Origin: Bacillota bacterium
GTDB taxonomy: Bacteria > Bacillota > Clostridia > Lachnospirales > Lachnospiraceae
DNA: 64,000 nucleotides
Direction of reading: 5' to 3'
Assembly (NCBI GenBank): GCA_023409535.1
Contig: JAEYGZ010000027.1
Location: forward strand, 1-64,000
A model generated the notes under the pieces. That model was not told where the DNA came from, did not search any database, and worked only from the letters and a program-made list of their open reading frames with translations. The translations under genes and the position numbers were made by a program. Shown in pieces: positions 1-8,519 of this stretch. The first letter of the stretch is position 1, and every line of letters begins with the position of its first letter.

Positions 1-75
1 CACATAAATAAACTCCTTTCACTGCGGACTGGGAATCTAATCCTATTATGAAGGAGTAATGGAATTTAAGAAAGA

Positions 76-118
76 CTTAATTCTACATTTGGTTTGATTA
101 ACTGGAATTAAGTTTTTT
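76..118 (+). terminator. Intrinsic terminator of a gene upstream of the window
   Basis: An 8-bp stem (CTTAATTC at 76-83 with GAATTAAG at 105-112) is followed directly by a run of six T. The 21-nt loop is long, so efficiency is uncertain. Confidence 0.5.
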
Positions 119-152
119 ATTCAACGATAACCCATTGACCTAATTAATTCTA

Positions 153-181
153 TTGTAAATTCGTGCATAATGTTATATAAT
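153..181 (+). promoter_or_regulatory. Sigma-A type promoter for the TPR lipoprotein gene
   Basis: TTGTAA (153-158), a 17-bp spacer and a perfect TATAAT (176-181). The leader to the ATG at 301 would be about 110 nt. Confidence 0.5.
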
Positions 182-300
182 ATAGCAGTGCTACTATATA
201 TGGTAGAATTGATAATTATAGGTATGATTTACATAAATTACATAAGAAAATACTGGTGTAATATTTTATTACTGTACTTAGGATGACGTGGAGGATTGCG

Positions 301-1485
301 ATGAAGAAGCTTCTTTCAATGGGTATATGCTTGATACTGGTGATTATGTTGTCCGGATGTACTTTGTCCGGCAGCCTTTATCAGGATGGAAAGAAAAGCT
401 TTCTTGATGGCAATTATGAGGATGCTGCAGCTGATTTTGAACAGGCGATCAAAGCGAATCCCAACCGCGCGGATTATTACATCGATTATGGACTGACCAT
501 GACAAAGCTGGGTCGGTATGAAGAAGCCCTGGCTGAGTTTGATAAGGCATATGTGAATAAGGATATTATTATTGCCAATCGGAATAATAAACGTATGTAT
601 CGGGGGAAGGGAATAACCTACTACTATATGCTTGATTACATAAAAGCGATAGAGGAGTTTGGGAATGCACTTAAGATCAGAGAATTACCGGATTTGGATC
701 AGGATATCCTGCATTATGCCGGCTCTGCCCTGATGATTATCGGTGATTATGAGGAGGCAGTAAAGACCTATACCAGACTGGTTGATCTGGATGGCAAGGA
801 TGATATTGCTTATGACAGCCGGGCGTTTTGTTATCGCATCCTTGGAGAGTATGAGAAAAGTCTGGCTGATTATGATATGGCGATCAAGCTTAAGCCGAAT
901 GGTTACAACCATTATTTCGGAAAGTATTCTTTGCTGATGGAGCAGGGAGATACTGCGGTTGCAGCCGAGGTTCTGACAAAAGCCTCTGAGATAGAGATCA
1001 AGACCAGCGAGGATCAGTATAACACAGCCAAGCTTCATTACTTTCAAGGGGATTATGAGACAGCCTTGGCGGAGTTTAACGACGGTTTTGCCAATGGCTT
1101 TCAGGAAGCATATTATTATATTGGTGAGATATATCGCATAAAGAAAGACTATCCGAAGGCTATTTATTACTACGAGACTTATATGGGCGCGGGCAAGCCT
1201 GCTACCTCTGAGGTGTACAATCAGATTGGAACCTGTTTGATTAAGACCGGACAATATGAAGAGGCACTGAACTATCTGGAACAAGGGATTGCATATCATC
1301 AAGCCGGCGCGATACAGACATTGAAACGCAATGAGATCATTGCTTATGAGAGGCTTGGCAAATTTGATGAGGCAGACGAGAAATTAGCAGATTATATAAG
1401 TCAATATCCGAAGGACGAGACGGTACTCAAGGAAAGCAAATTTATTGAGTCCCGGTTAATGACAGAAGAGCTTCCGGAAGATTAA
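301..1485 (+). CDS. TPR-repeat lipoprotein
   Basis: A 394-aa exported lipoprotein built almost entirely of tetratricopeptide repeats. The N-terminus is a lysine pair, a hydrophobic core and a lipobox ending LSGC, so it should be lipidated and held on the outer face of the membrane. Repeats such as YEDAAADFEQAIKANPN and YEKSLADYDMAIKLKPN recur about every 34 residues, with the W/Y, G, Y, A, P pattern of TPRs. The ATG at 301 is preferred over the in-frame ATG at 283 because GTGGAGG lies 6 nt upstream and the signal peptide starts there. TPR proteins are scaffolds; no partner is indicated by the neighbours. Specific function unknown. Confidence 0.85.
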   Translation: MKKLLSMGICLILVIMLSGCTLSGSLYQDGKKSFLDGNYEDAAADFEQAIKANPNRADYYIDYGLTMTKLGRYEEALAEFDKAYVNKDIIIANRNNKRMYRGKGITYYYMLDYIKAIEEFGNALKIRELPDLDQDILHYAGSALMIIGDYEEAVKTYTRLVDLDGKDDIAYDSRAFCYRILGEYEKSLADYDMAIKLKPNGYNHYFGKYSLLMEQGDTAVAAEVLTKASEIEIKTSEDQYNTAKLHYFQGDYETALAEFNDGFANGFQEAYYYIGEIYRIKKDYPKAIYYYETYMGAGKPATSEVYNQIGTCLIKTGQYEEALNYLEQGIAYHQAGAIQTLKRNEIIAYERLGKFDEADEKLADYISQYPKDETVLKESKFIESRLMTEELPED

Positions 1486-1677
1486 TTATTTGTAATAATA
1501 ATGCATCATGGAAGTAATTTCTATCGAACTATTTTGATTAAAATAATTATGGTATTTCGAATAATTCATCCTAATTATAAGCAAAAATATATTGGCATCA
1601 TAATATTGGAATCCGGATCAAAGCTGTGTCTGAGGCACAAACTTTGAAGGCTTTTAGAAGGGCATGGTAGTTTTGTA

Positions 1678-2922
1678 ATGGCAGAATTGTATGAGATAAA
1701 GGATCAGGAGGAGCGCTTCGTTCTGGTGGGTGTGGCTTCCTCGGATAATGATGATACCGCCCGTTCCCTGGAGGAACTGGAAGAACTGGCATCAACAGCC
1801 GGAGCAGTTACAGTGGGTAAGATTATTCAGAATAGAGAAACTGTTCATCCGGGAACCTATATTGGCAAAGGCAAGATCGATGAAGTACGTGCCCTTGCAT
1901 ATGAAACAGGCGCTACCGGCGTTGTATGCGACGATGAATTATCACCGGCGCAGTTAAAGAACCTGGAGGATGCACTTCAGATGAAGGTGCTTGACCGTAC
2001 CGTCGTAATACTGGATATCTTTGCGGATCATGCTTCCACCAGAGAAGGGAAGATACAGGTGGAGCTGGCACAGCTTCGTTATCGTTCCACAAGATTAATC
2101 GGACTTCGTAACTCTTTATCCAGGCTCGGCGGCGGTATTGGCACCAGAGGACCGGGGGAGAAGAAGCTGGAGATGGATCGTCGATTAATTAAAGAACGAA
2201 TCGGTCAGTTAAAGCATGAACTGGAGGAGGTTAAGCAAAACAGGGAAACCTCCCGAAGCTTAAGAAGCAAAAATATGCTTCCGGTAGCAGCCATTGTTGG
2301 CTATACCAATGCCGGTAAATCAACACTGCTGAATTATCTCACAGGTGCCGGGGTTCTGGAAGAAGATAAGCTGTTTGCAACGCTTGATCCCACCACCAGA
2401 AATCTTGCGCTGGAGAGCGGGCAGCAGATCCTGCTGACGGATACGGTAGGATTTATACGAAAGCTGCCGCACCATTTGATTGAAGCTTTCCGCAGTACCC
2501 TGGAGGAGGCAAAGTATGCGGATATTATACTGCATGTGGTCGACAGCTCCAACCCGGATGCGGACAGTCAGATGCATATCGTATATGAGACTCTGAATAA
2601 ACTGGGGGTTCATGATAAAGTAATTATTACAGCCTTCAATAAGCAGGATAAAACAGAAGGAGACCTGGTGATACGGGATTTTAAGGCGGATTATACCGTA
2701 AAAATTTCTGCCAAAACCGGTGTGGATGTGGATAAACTCCTGGAGCTGATTGAGACAGTCTTAAAGGAACGCAAGGTATTAATTGAGAGAGTATTTTCCT
2801 ATCAGGAAGCGGGCAAGATACAAAATATCCGTAAATACGGGCAGCTTCTGGAAGAGGAATACCGTCAGGACGGCATTTTTGTGCGTGCTTATGTACCAAA
2901 GGAGATTTTTCACGGTTTATAG
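1678..2922 (+). CDS. hflX: GTPase HflX
   Basis: Ribosome-associated GTPase of the TRAFAC/Obg-HflX class that splits or rescues stalled 70S/50S particles in the cytoplasm. The N-terminal HflX domain contains HPGTYIGKGK and the linker motif SRLGGGIGTRGPGE; the G domain follows, with P-loop GYTNAGKST near residues 206-214, the switch region DPTTR, DTVGFIRKLP (G3) and NKQDK (G4). The 414-aa length is normal. The start at 1678 has a weakly spaced AGAAGGG 15 nt upstream; a four-codon reading frame (ATG at 1664 to TAA at 1676-1678) overlaps the start as TAATG and could couple translation. Monocistronic by context. Confidence 0.93.
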   Translation: MAELYEIKDQEERFVLVGVASSDNDDTARSLEELEELASTAGAVTVGKIIQNRETVHPGTYIGKGKIDEVRALAYETGATGVVCDDELSPAQLKNLEDALQMKVLDRTVVILDIFADHASTREGKIQVELAQLRYRSTRLIGLRNSLSRLGGGIGTRGPGEKKLEMDRRLIKERIGQLKHELEEVKQNRETSRSLRSKNMLPVAAIVGYTNAGKSTLLNYLTGAGVLEEDKLFATLDPTTRNLALESGQQILLTDTVGFIRKLPHHLIEAFRSTLEEAKYADIILHVVDSSNPDADSQMHIVYETLNKLGVHDKVIITAFNKQDKTEGDLVIRDFKADYTVKISAKTGVDVDKLLELIETVLKERKVLIERVFSYQEAGKIQNIRKYGQLLEEEYRQDGIFVRAYVPKEIFHGL

Positions 2923-2972
2923 AGCCGGATGTTCGGCAAAACAGGGCATTTTTATAATAGGTCTATTTTACT

Positions 2973-3030
2973 AAAAAATACTATATATTGTGCATGAGCT
3001 AAAATGCCCACATATATATAGTATTTTTTT
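2973..3030 (+). terminator. Probable hflX terminator overlapping the NrdR boxes
   Basis: AAAAAATACTATATAT (2973-2988) can pair with ATATATAGTATTTTTT (3013-3028), ending in a seven-T run. The stem is almost all A-T and its loop is 24 nt, so it may be weak. The symmetry may instead come from the NrdR sites. Confidence 0.35.
2978..3024. promoter_or_regulatory. Tandem NrdR boxes upstream of nrdD
   Basis: Box 1 at 2978-2993 reads ATACTATATATTGTGC, 14 of 16 positions matching the NrdR consensus ACACTATATATTGTGT. Box 2 at 3009-3024 (CACATATATATAGTAT) is a weaker, roughly mirror-image copy. Their centre-to-centre distance is 31 bp, three helical turns, the spacing known for NrdR pairs. NrdR is the nucleotide-sensing repressor of ribonucleotide reductase genes. 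The boxes end 8 bp before the -35 element of nrdD. Confidence 0.65.
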
Positions 3031-3031
3031 A

Positions 3032-3060
3032 TTGACTAGAATGGCTTTTTCTGGTAGTAT
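3032..3060 (+). promoter_or_regulatory. nrdD promoter
   Basis: TTGACT (3032-3037), 17-bp spacer, TAGTAT (3055-3060). It lies immediately downstream of the NrdR boxes and gives a leader of about 55 nt. Confidence 0.7.
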
Positions 3061-3121
3061 ATTTTTACAGGTTATTGAGCGATTATATTGAAATAAAGAG
3101 CGGGAAGGGAGACAGTTACAT

Positions 3122-5500
3122 ATGATTAATGTTATTAAAAGGGATGGTCAGGTTGCGGATTTCAACCTGGGAAAAATCAGTGAAGCTATTACCAAAGCCT
3201 TTAAAGCGACCCAAAAGTTCTACACCGAGGAAATTATCAGTTTATTGGCACTTCGAGTTACCTCCGATTTTCAAAAAAAAATTAAAGAGGAAACCATTCA
3301 TGTCGAGGATATTCAGGACAGTGTGGAAAATGTATTGGAACAGACAGGATATACCGAGGTAGCGAAGGCTTATATCCTTTACCGTAAAAATAGAGAAAAA
3401 ATCCGTAACATGAAATCAACGATTCTGGATTACAAGGAGATCGTAAATAACTATGTGAACGAGGAGGACTGGCGGGTAAAAGAGAACTCAACCGTTACCT
3501 ATTCCGTAGGCGGTCTTATTTTACATAACTCAGGAGCGATAACCGCTAATTACTGGCTGTCCGAGATTTACGACGAAGAGATCGCAAATGCACACCGCAA
3601 TGCGGATATTCATTTACACGATTTGTCCATGCTGACCGGTTATTGTGCAGGCTGGTCCCTAAAGCAGCTGATCAGAGATGGTCTTGGTGGTATTCCAGGC
3701 AAGATCACTTCGTCTCCTGCAAGCCATCTCTCGACCCTGTGCAACCAGATGGTTAATTTCCTTGGAATCATGCAGAATGAGTGGGCAGGCGCTCAGGCAT
3801 TTTCCTCTTTTGATACCTATCTGGCACCCTTTGTGAAGATTGACCATCTGTCCTATAAGGAAGTGAAGCAGTGTATTCAATCCTTTGTCTATGGTGTCAA
3901 TACTCCCAGCCGCTGGGGCACCCAGGCACCCTTCTCCAATATCACCTTAGACTGGACCGTACCGAATGATCTGGCAGAATTGCCCTGCATTATCGGCGGC
4001 AAAGAGGTTGACTTTAAATATAAGGATTGCGAACTGGAAATGGATATGGTAAACAAAGCCTTCATTGAGATTATGATTGAGGGTGATGCCAACGGCAGAG
4101 GCTTCCAGTATCCGATTCCTACCTACTCCATCACCAAGGATTTTGACTGGTCCGATACGGAAAATAACCGTCTGTTATTTGAAATGACCGCAAAATACGG
4201 TACACCGTATTTCTCCAACTATATTAACAGTGATATGGAGCCCAGTGATGTTCGCTCCATGTGCTGCAGACTGCGTCTTGACCTGCGGGAGCTTCGCAAA
4301 AAAACCGGCGGCTTCTTTGGCTCCGGCGAGAGTACCGGTTCCATCGGCGTTGTTACCATTAATATGCCGCGTATTGCGTATCTTGCTGTAGATGAGAAGG
4401 ATTTCTTTGTGCGCCTTGACCGCATGATGGATATCTCTGCCCGTTCCCTGAACGTAAAAAGAGGCGTGGTTACCAAGCTTCTGAAGGAAGGCCTGTATCC
4501 TTATACCAAACGTTATCTGGGCTCCTTTGAGAACCATTTCTCAACCATCGGCCTGATTGGTATGAACGAAGTTGGACTTAATGCAAGGTGGCTTGGTGAG
4601 GATATGACCCATACCAGGACCAAGAACTTTGCAATTAAAACCTTAAATTATATGAGAGAGCGTCTCTCCGATTATCAGGAGAAGTACGGCGACCTCTTTA
4701 ATCTGGAAGCAACGCCTGCAGAGTCCACCACCTACCGTCTTGCAATGGCAGACAGAAAGCGCTGGCCTGAGATTAAGACCGGCGGCAAGCAGGGGGATAC
4801 ACCTTACTATACCAACAGTTCCCATTTACCTGTCGGATATACCGAGGATATCTTCGAGGCACTGGATATTCAGGATGAGCTTCAGACCTTATATACCTCC
4901 GGTACCGTATTCCACGCCTTCTTAGGTGAGAAGCTTCCGGACTGGCAGGCTGCGGCAAAGCTTGTGAAAGCAATTGCCGACAATTATAAGCTGCCCTATT
5001 ATACTATGTCACCCACCTATTCCGTATGTAAGACTCATGGATATTTGGCAGGAGAGCAGTTCACCTGTCCTCACTGCGGTGAGAGGGCCGAGGTTTACAG
5101 CCGTATTACAGGCTACTATCGTCCTGTTCAGAACTGGAATGACGGTAAGGCTCAGGAATATAAGAACCGTATGCTTTATGATGTTGAACACTCCAAAGAG
5201 CTTCATCAGGAACTGAAGGGGATCAAGGAGCTGACTGCGGCGGAATCAGATAGCACCAGGGAGGACGGACTTTATCTTTTCACAACGAAGACCTGCCCTA
5301 ACTGCCATGCCGCAAAGGAATATCTGAAGGAATTTGAGTATGCGGTTATAGATGCGGAGGAGAAACCGGAGCTGGCAAGAGAATTCAGCATCATGCAGGC
5401 GCCTACCCTGGTTGAGATCAGGAACGGTATGATCAGAAAGCATGTGAATGCTTCCAATATCAAGCGTTTTGCGGAGGAGCAGCTGGTTGCCTGCAAGTAA
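3122..5500 (+). CDS. nrdD: Anaerobic (class III) ribonucleoside-triphosphate reductase with a C-terminal redoxin domain
   Basis: Reduces NTPs to dNTPs by glycyl-radical chemistry under anoxia. Order of domains in 792 aa: N-terminal ATP-cone (VIKRDGQVADF, about residues 4-95) for allosteric control; the ten-stranded barrel; a zinc knuckle with Cys636, Cys649 and Cys652 (CPHC); the glycyl-radical loop RITGY with Gly664. After that comes an extra tail of about 85 residues with CPNC (Cys725/Cys728) and a cis-Pro motif QAPTLVEI, which looks like a glutaredoxin/NrdH-type domain. This suggests that redoxin, not formate, may be the reductant. The activase gene nrdG is not next to it. AAGGGAG precedes the start by 10 nt. 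Confidence 0.95.
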   Translation: MINVIKRDGQVADFNLGKISEAITKAFKATQKFYTEEIISLLALRVTSDFQKKIKEETIHVEDIQDSVENVLEQTGYTEVAKAYILYRKNREKIRNMKSTILDYKEIVNNYVNEEDWRVKENSTVTYSVGGLILHNSGAITANYWLSEIYDEEIANAHRNADIHLHDLSMLTGYCAGWSLKQLIRDGLGGIPGKITSSPASHLSTLCNQMVNFLGIMQNEWAGAQAFSSFDTYLAPFVKIDHLSYKEVKQCIQSFVYGVNTPSRWGTQAPFSNITLDWTVPNDLAELPCIIGGKEVDFKYKDCELEMDMVNKAFIEIMIEGDANGRGFQYPIPTYSITKDFDWSDTENNRLLFEMTAKYGTPYFSNYINSDMEPSDVRSMCCRLRLDLRELRKKTGGFFGSGESTGSIGVVTINMPRIAYLAVDEKDFFVRLDRMMDISARSLNVKRGVVTKLLKEGLYPYTKRYLGSFENHFSTIGLIGMNEVGLNARWLGEDMTHTRTKNFAIKTLNYMRERLSDYQEKYGDLFNLEATPAESTTYRLAMADRKRWPEIKTGGKQGDTPYYTNSSHLPVGYTEDIFEALDIQDELQTLYTSGTVFHAFLGEKLPDWQAAAKLVKAIADNYKLPYYTMSPTYSVCKTHGYLAGEQFTCPHCGERAEVYSRITGYYRPVQNWNDGKAQEYKNRMLYDVEHSKELHQELKGIKELTAAESDSTREDGLYLFTTKTCPNCHAAKEYLKEFEYAVIDAEEKPELAREFSIMQAPTLVEIRNGMIRKHVNASNIKRFAEEQLVACK

Positions 5501-5593
5501 TTCCGGCTATTCTGGCCGTAAGAAGGATGAAGCATAGATAGACTTTGTTGATAGGTATATCAATTTAAGAAAGTAAGAGACAGACCCAGGAAG

Positions 5594-5625
5594 AATGCCC
5601 GCATCAAAATCGATGAGGGCATTTT
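5594..5625 (+). terminator. nrdD terminator
   Basis: AATGCCC-GCATC (5594-5605) pairs with GATG-A-GGGCATT (5612-5622), followed by TTTT. A short GC-rich palindrome around 5628-5650 follows it. Confidence 0.65.
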
Positions 5626-5723
5626 CCTTGGGGCCCAATGGGTACCCAATAAGAAGGGGAAGGAATGAGCTGCCGGTTTTTTTATTCAATCGGCTTAAAG
5701 CGGCTAATCAGGCGAACTTAGGG

Positions 5724-5752
5724 TTGTCTTGCATTGGCAAATGAGGTACAAT
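5724..5752 (+). promoter_or_regulatory. thyA promoter
   Basis: TTGTCT (5724-5729), 17-bp spacer, TACAAT (5747-5752), about 30 bp before the thyA start. Confidence 0.5.
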
Positions 5753-5782
5753 AAGGGGTAACAGGAAAGGAGATAAAGCACC

Positions 5783-6631
5783 ATGAGCATGGCTGACAAT
5801 ATATTTATAAACATGTGTAAAGATATCCTGGAGAACGGTGTCAGTACCGAGGGGGAGAAGGTAAGACCCAGGTGGGAGGATGGCTCCTTTGCTAATACCA
5901 TAAAGAAATTCGGTGTGGTAAACCGTTATGATTTATCCAGGGAATTTCCTGCATTGACCCTTAGAAGGACGGCCTTCAAGACCTGCATCGACGAGATCTT
6001 ATGGATATGGCAGAAGAAGTCCAATAATGTTCATGATTTAAACAGTAATATCTGGGATGCCTGGGCGGACGAGGATGGTTCCATCGGAAAAGCCTATGGC
6101 TATCAATTGGGAGTGAAGCATAGCTATAAAGAAGGGGAGATGGATCAGGTTGACCGTGTCATCTTTGATCTGAAGAACAATCCTTATAGCCGCAGAATTA
6201 TGACCAACCTGTATGTACATCAGGATCTGCATGCCATGAGGCTGTATCCCTGCGCTTATAGTATGACCTTCAATGTTACAAAGAATAAAGCTTCGGATAA
6301 GCTTGTATTAAATGCTGTTCTTAACCAACGCTCCAATGATATTCTGGCGGCCAACAGCATGAATGTATGCCAGTATGCTGTCCTGGTGCATATGCTTGCC
6401 CAGGTGTGCGGCTATGAGGTTGGCGAGCTGGTTCACGTGATTGCGGATGCGCATATTTATGACAGACATATTCCGATTATCAAGGAACTGATTGAGCGCC
6501 CGGCCTATCCCGCACCGACCTTCTGGATAAACCCGGAGGTAAAGGAGTTCTATGCATTTACCGTGGATGACTTTGAATTAAGGGAGTATCAGTTTGGGCC
6601 CAAGGTCGAGAATATCCCGGTAGCAGTTTAA
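5783..6631 (+). CDS. thyA: Thymidylate synthase (B. subtilis ThyA type)
   Basis: Methylates dUMP to dTMP with 5,10-methylene-THF, yielding dihydrofolate that the downstream DHFR recycles. The 282-aa protein carries the catalytic cysteine in RLYPCAYS (Cys157), then RSNDI (phosphate-binding Arg, Ser) and DAHIYDRH. The residue after the catalytic Cys is Ala where the E. coli family has His (PPCH). The B. subtilis/phage phi3T ThyA branch also lacks this His and shares the C-terminal VAV ending, so this is a branch feature, not damage. AAAGGAG is 10-15 nt upstream; an ATG two codons further in (5789) is an alternative start. Confidence 0.93.
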   Translation: MSMADNIFINMCKDILENGVSTEGEKVRPRWEDGSFANTIKKFGVVNRYDLSREFPALTLRRTAFKTCIDEILWIWQKKSNNVHDLNSNIWDAWADEDGSIGKAYGYQLGVKHSYKEGEMDQVDRVIFDLKNNPYSRRIMTNLYVHQDLHAMRLYPCAYSMTFNVTKNKASDKLVLNAVLNQRSNDILAANSMNVCQYAVLVHMLAQVCGYEVGELVHVIADAHIYDRHIPIIKELIERPAYPAPTFWINPEVKEFYAFTVDDFELREYQFGPKVENIPVAV

Positions 6632-6660
6632 ATTATAATAAACCTGATTTATACTTGACA

Positions 6661-6707
6661 GCTTGTGCCTGCAGTAATCAGAGCGTGCAAGCACGCCCGG
6701 CGCAAAC
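6661..6707 (+). repeat. 47-nt hairpin element, copy 1
   Basis: Sits in the thyA-folA gap. A 9-nt outer stem (GCTTGTGCC 6661-6669 with GGCGCAAAC 6699-6707) encloses an invariant segment TGCAGTAATCAGA and an inner hairpin GCGTGC-AA-GCACGC (6683-6696). It is 40/47 identical to the copy at 16465-16511, and several differences keep pairing on this strand. Confidence 0.7.
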
Positions 6708-6743
6708 GAAGGAATGAAACAGACGGAAGGTGTGGTACAAACG

Positions 6744-7241
6744 ATGAATTTAATCGTAGCAGTTGACAGCAATTGGGCAATCGGATATCAGAATAAGCTG
6801 TTGGTAAGTATTCCTGCCGATATGCGTTTTTTTCGTGATGAGACTACGGGAAAGGCAGTGATCATGGGAAGACGTACCCTTGAGACCTTTCCGGGAGGAC
6901 AACCCTTAAAAAACAGGACCAATATCGTAATCACCCGTGACCCGAATTATAAGAGAAAGGATGCAATCGTTGTAACAAGCGTAGAAGAGGCCCTGGAGGA
7001 AGCAAAACGATTTCAATCCCAGGATGTATATGTCATCGGCGGAGAGAGTATTTACCGTCAGATGCTGCCCTATTGCGATATCGCCCATGTAACGAAGATT
7101 GATTTTGCCTATCAGGCGGATACCTATTTTCCAAATCTGGACGGGATGGAGGACTGGGTGCTTGCAGAGGAGACAGAGGAGCAGACCTATTATGACCTGA
7201 CCTATACCTTCTGCAGATACCGGCGCAGCGGGAAAAAATAA
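6744..7241 (+). CDS. folA: Dihydrofolate reductase
   Basis: NADPH-dependent reduction of dihydrofolate to tetrahydrofolate. 165 aa from the ATG at 6744, the usual length; the start is set by the family N-terminus MNLIVAVDSNWAIGYQNKLL. Seen: substrate-binding Asp in IPADMRFF, the NADPH motif MGRRTLETFPGGQPLKNR, and YVIGGESIYRQMLP. The in-frame ATG at 6714 would add ten non-family residues with no usable ribosome-binding site; GGAAGGTG lies about 12 nt before 6744. It follows thyA in the same direction, the classic pairing. Confidence 0.95.
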   Translation: MNLIVAVDSNWAIGYQNKLLVSIPADMRFFRDETTGKAVIMGRRTLETFPGGQPLKNRTNIVITRDPNYKRKDAIVVTSVEEALEEAKRFQSQDVYVIGGESIYRQMLPYCDIAHVTKIDFAYQADTYFPNLDGMEDWVLAEETEEQTYYDLTYTFCRYRRSGKK

Positions 7242-7337
7242 ATCCTTTCCGCAGGTGACAACGAATGCATCTGTGCCTTGCTTGGCTCAAATATAACAGA
7301 TAGAGGCTTACTATTGTAAGATTTAATAAAATTTTTC

Positions 7338-7366
7338 TTGATAATTTTACAAATAACGTCTACTAT
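7338..7366 (+). promoter_or_regulatory. ilvE promoter
   Basis: TTGATA (7338-7343), 17-bp spacer, TACTAT (7361-7366). Leader about 70 nt. Confidence 0.6.
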
Positions 7367-7440
7367 ATTGTTTATATAATTTTAACCATGCAGTTGATTG
7401 AGTGACTGGAGAGATGGCGAGATAAGGAAGGTAGATAAGT

Positions 7441-8508
7441 ATGTTGAATATTCGAATTGAGAAGACGAGTAACCCGAAGGTATTGCCGGCAGCGGATAAT
7501 CCGCTGAAGTTTGGAACCATTTTTACGGATCATATGTTTGTTATGGATTATGATACGGGAAAAGGCTGGCATGATCCCCGTGTGGTGCCCTATCAACCGA
7601 TTAGCCTGGATCCTTCCGCTATGGTCTTCCATTATGGTCAGGAGATGTTTGAAGGTCTAAAAGCATATAAGACAGAAGACGGAAATACCTTACTATTCCG
7701 TCCGGGCAAGAACATAGAGCGTGCCAATAAGACGAACCGCAGAATCTGTATCCCTGAGATCCCGGAGGAGGATTTTCTTCAGGCAATCAAGGCAGTTGTT
7801 AAGGTGGACGAGGCCTGGATCCCTACCCAGGAAGGTACTTCCCTTTACATCAGACCCTTTATTATCGCAACAGATCCTTTTCTTGGAGTAAGACCTTCGG
7901 ACAGTTATTTGTTTATCATTATACTGTCACCGGTGGGTGCATACTATCCCGAGGGCTTAAATCCGGTGAAGATCTGGATTGAGGATGAATATGTCAGAGC
8001 CGTAAAGGGCGGTATCGGGGAAGCGAAGACGGGTGCAAATTATGTGGCTTCCATGAAGTCACAGGTAAAGGCTCATGAGGAAGGCTATTCCCAGGTATTA
8101 TGGCTGGACGGCGTTCATCGCAAATATATCGAAGAGGTAGGGGCCATGAACATATTCTTTAAGATAGGCGGCACCGTAGTAACCCCGGAGTTAAACGGCA
8201 GTATCCTTCCCGGCGTCACCAGAGATTCGGTAATTAATCTCTGCAGGGAATGGGGATTACCTACCGAGGAGCGTAAAATATCCATCGATGAAATCTACGA
8301 GGCACATAAAAGCGGTACCCTGGAGGAAGTATGGGGAACCGGCACGGCAGCAGTTATCTCACCGGTAGGTCAGCTTCGCTGGGAGAGCCATATTATGCAG
8401 GTTCAGGATGGCGGCATCGGAGAGATCAGCAGAAAGCTGTATGATACCATTACGGGTATTCAGTTAGGAAAAATAAAAGATAATCATAATTGGACGGTTG
8501 AAGTCTAG
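7441..8508 (+). CDS. ilvE: Branched-chain amino acid aminotransferase
   Basis: PLP fold-type IV enzyme that interconverts Leu/Ile/Val and their 2-oxo acids with glutamate/2-oxoglutarate; cytoplasmic. 355 aa, normal for the BCAT subgroup II. Visible family marks: FHYGQEMFEGLKAY, the PLP lysine in AKTGANYVAS (Lys196), YIEEVGAMNIFF, and GTAAVISPVG near the C-terminus. AAGGAAGG precedes the ATG. The next gene starts 11 nt after the stop, so the two are probably co-transcribed. Confidence 0.95.
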   Translation: MLNIRIEKTSNPKVLPAADNPLKFGTIFTDHMFVMDYDTGKGWHDPRVVPYQPISLDPSAMVFHYGQEMFEGLKAYKTEDGNTLLFRPGKNIERANKTNRRICIPEIPEEDFLQAIKAVVKVDEAWIPTQEGTSLYIRPFIIATDPFLGVRPSDSYLFIIILSPVGAYYPEGLNPVKIWIEDEYVRAVKGGIGEAKTGANYVASMKSQVKAHEEGYSQVLWLDGVHRKYIEEVGAMNIFFKIGGTVVTPELNGSILPGVTRDSVINLCREWGLPTEERKISIDEIYEAHKSGTLEEVWGTGTAAVISPVGQLRWESHIMQVQDGGIGEISRKLYDTITGIQLGKIKDNHNWTVEV

Positions 8509-8519
8509 GGAGGTATTAA

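Noticed and set aside
685..1302. 205-codon minus-strand frame inside the TPR gene
   Set aside because: Arises from the repetitive coding pattern of the TPR gene; no start signals.
2973..3030. Calling the region before nrdD only a terminator
   Set aside because: The 14/16 match to the NrdR consensus, the 31-bp spacing and the following promoter are better explained by an operator; a dual role is kept as a possibility.
5783..6631. Inactive thymidylate synthase because His after the catalytic Cys is missing
   Set aside because: The B. subtilis ThyA branch also lacks it and is active; all other motifs are intact.
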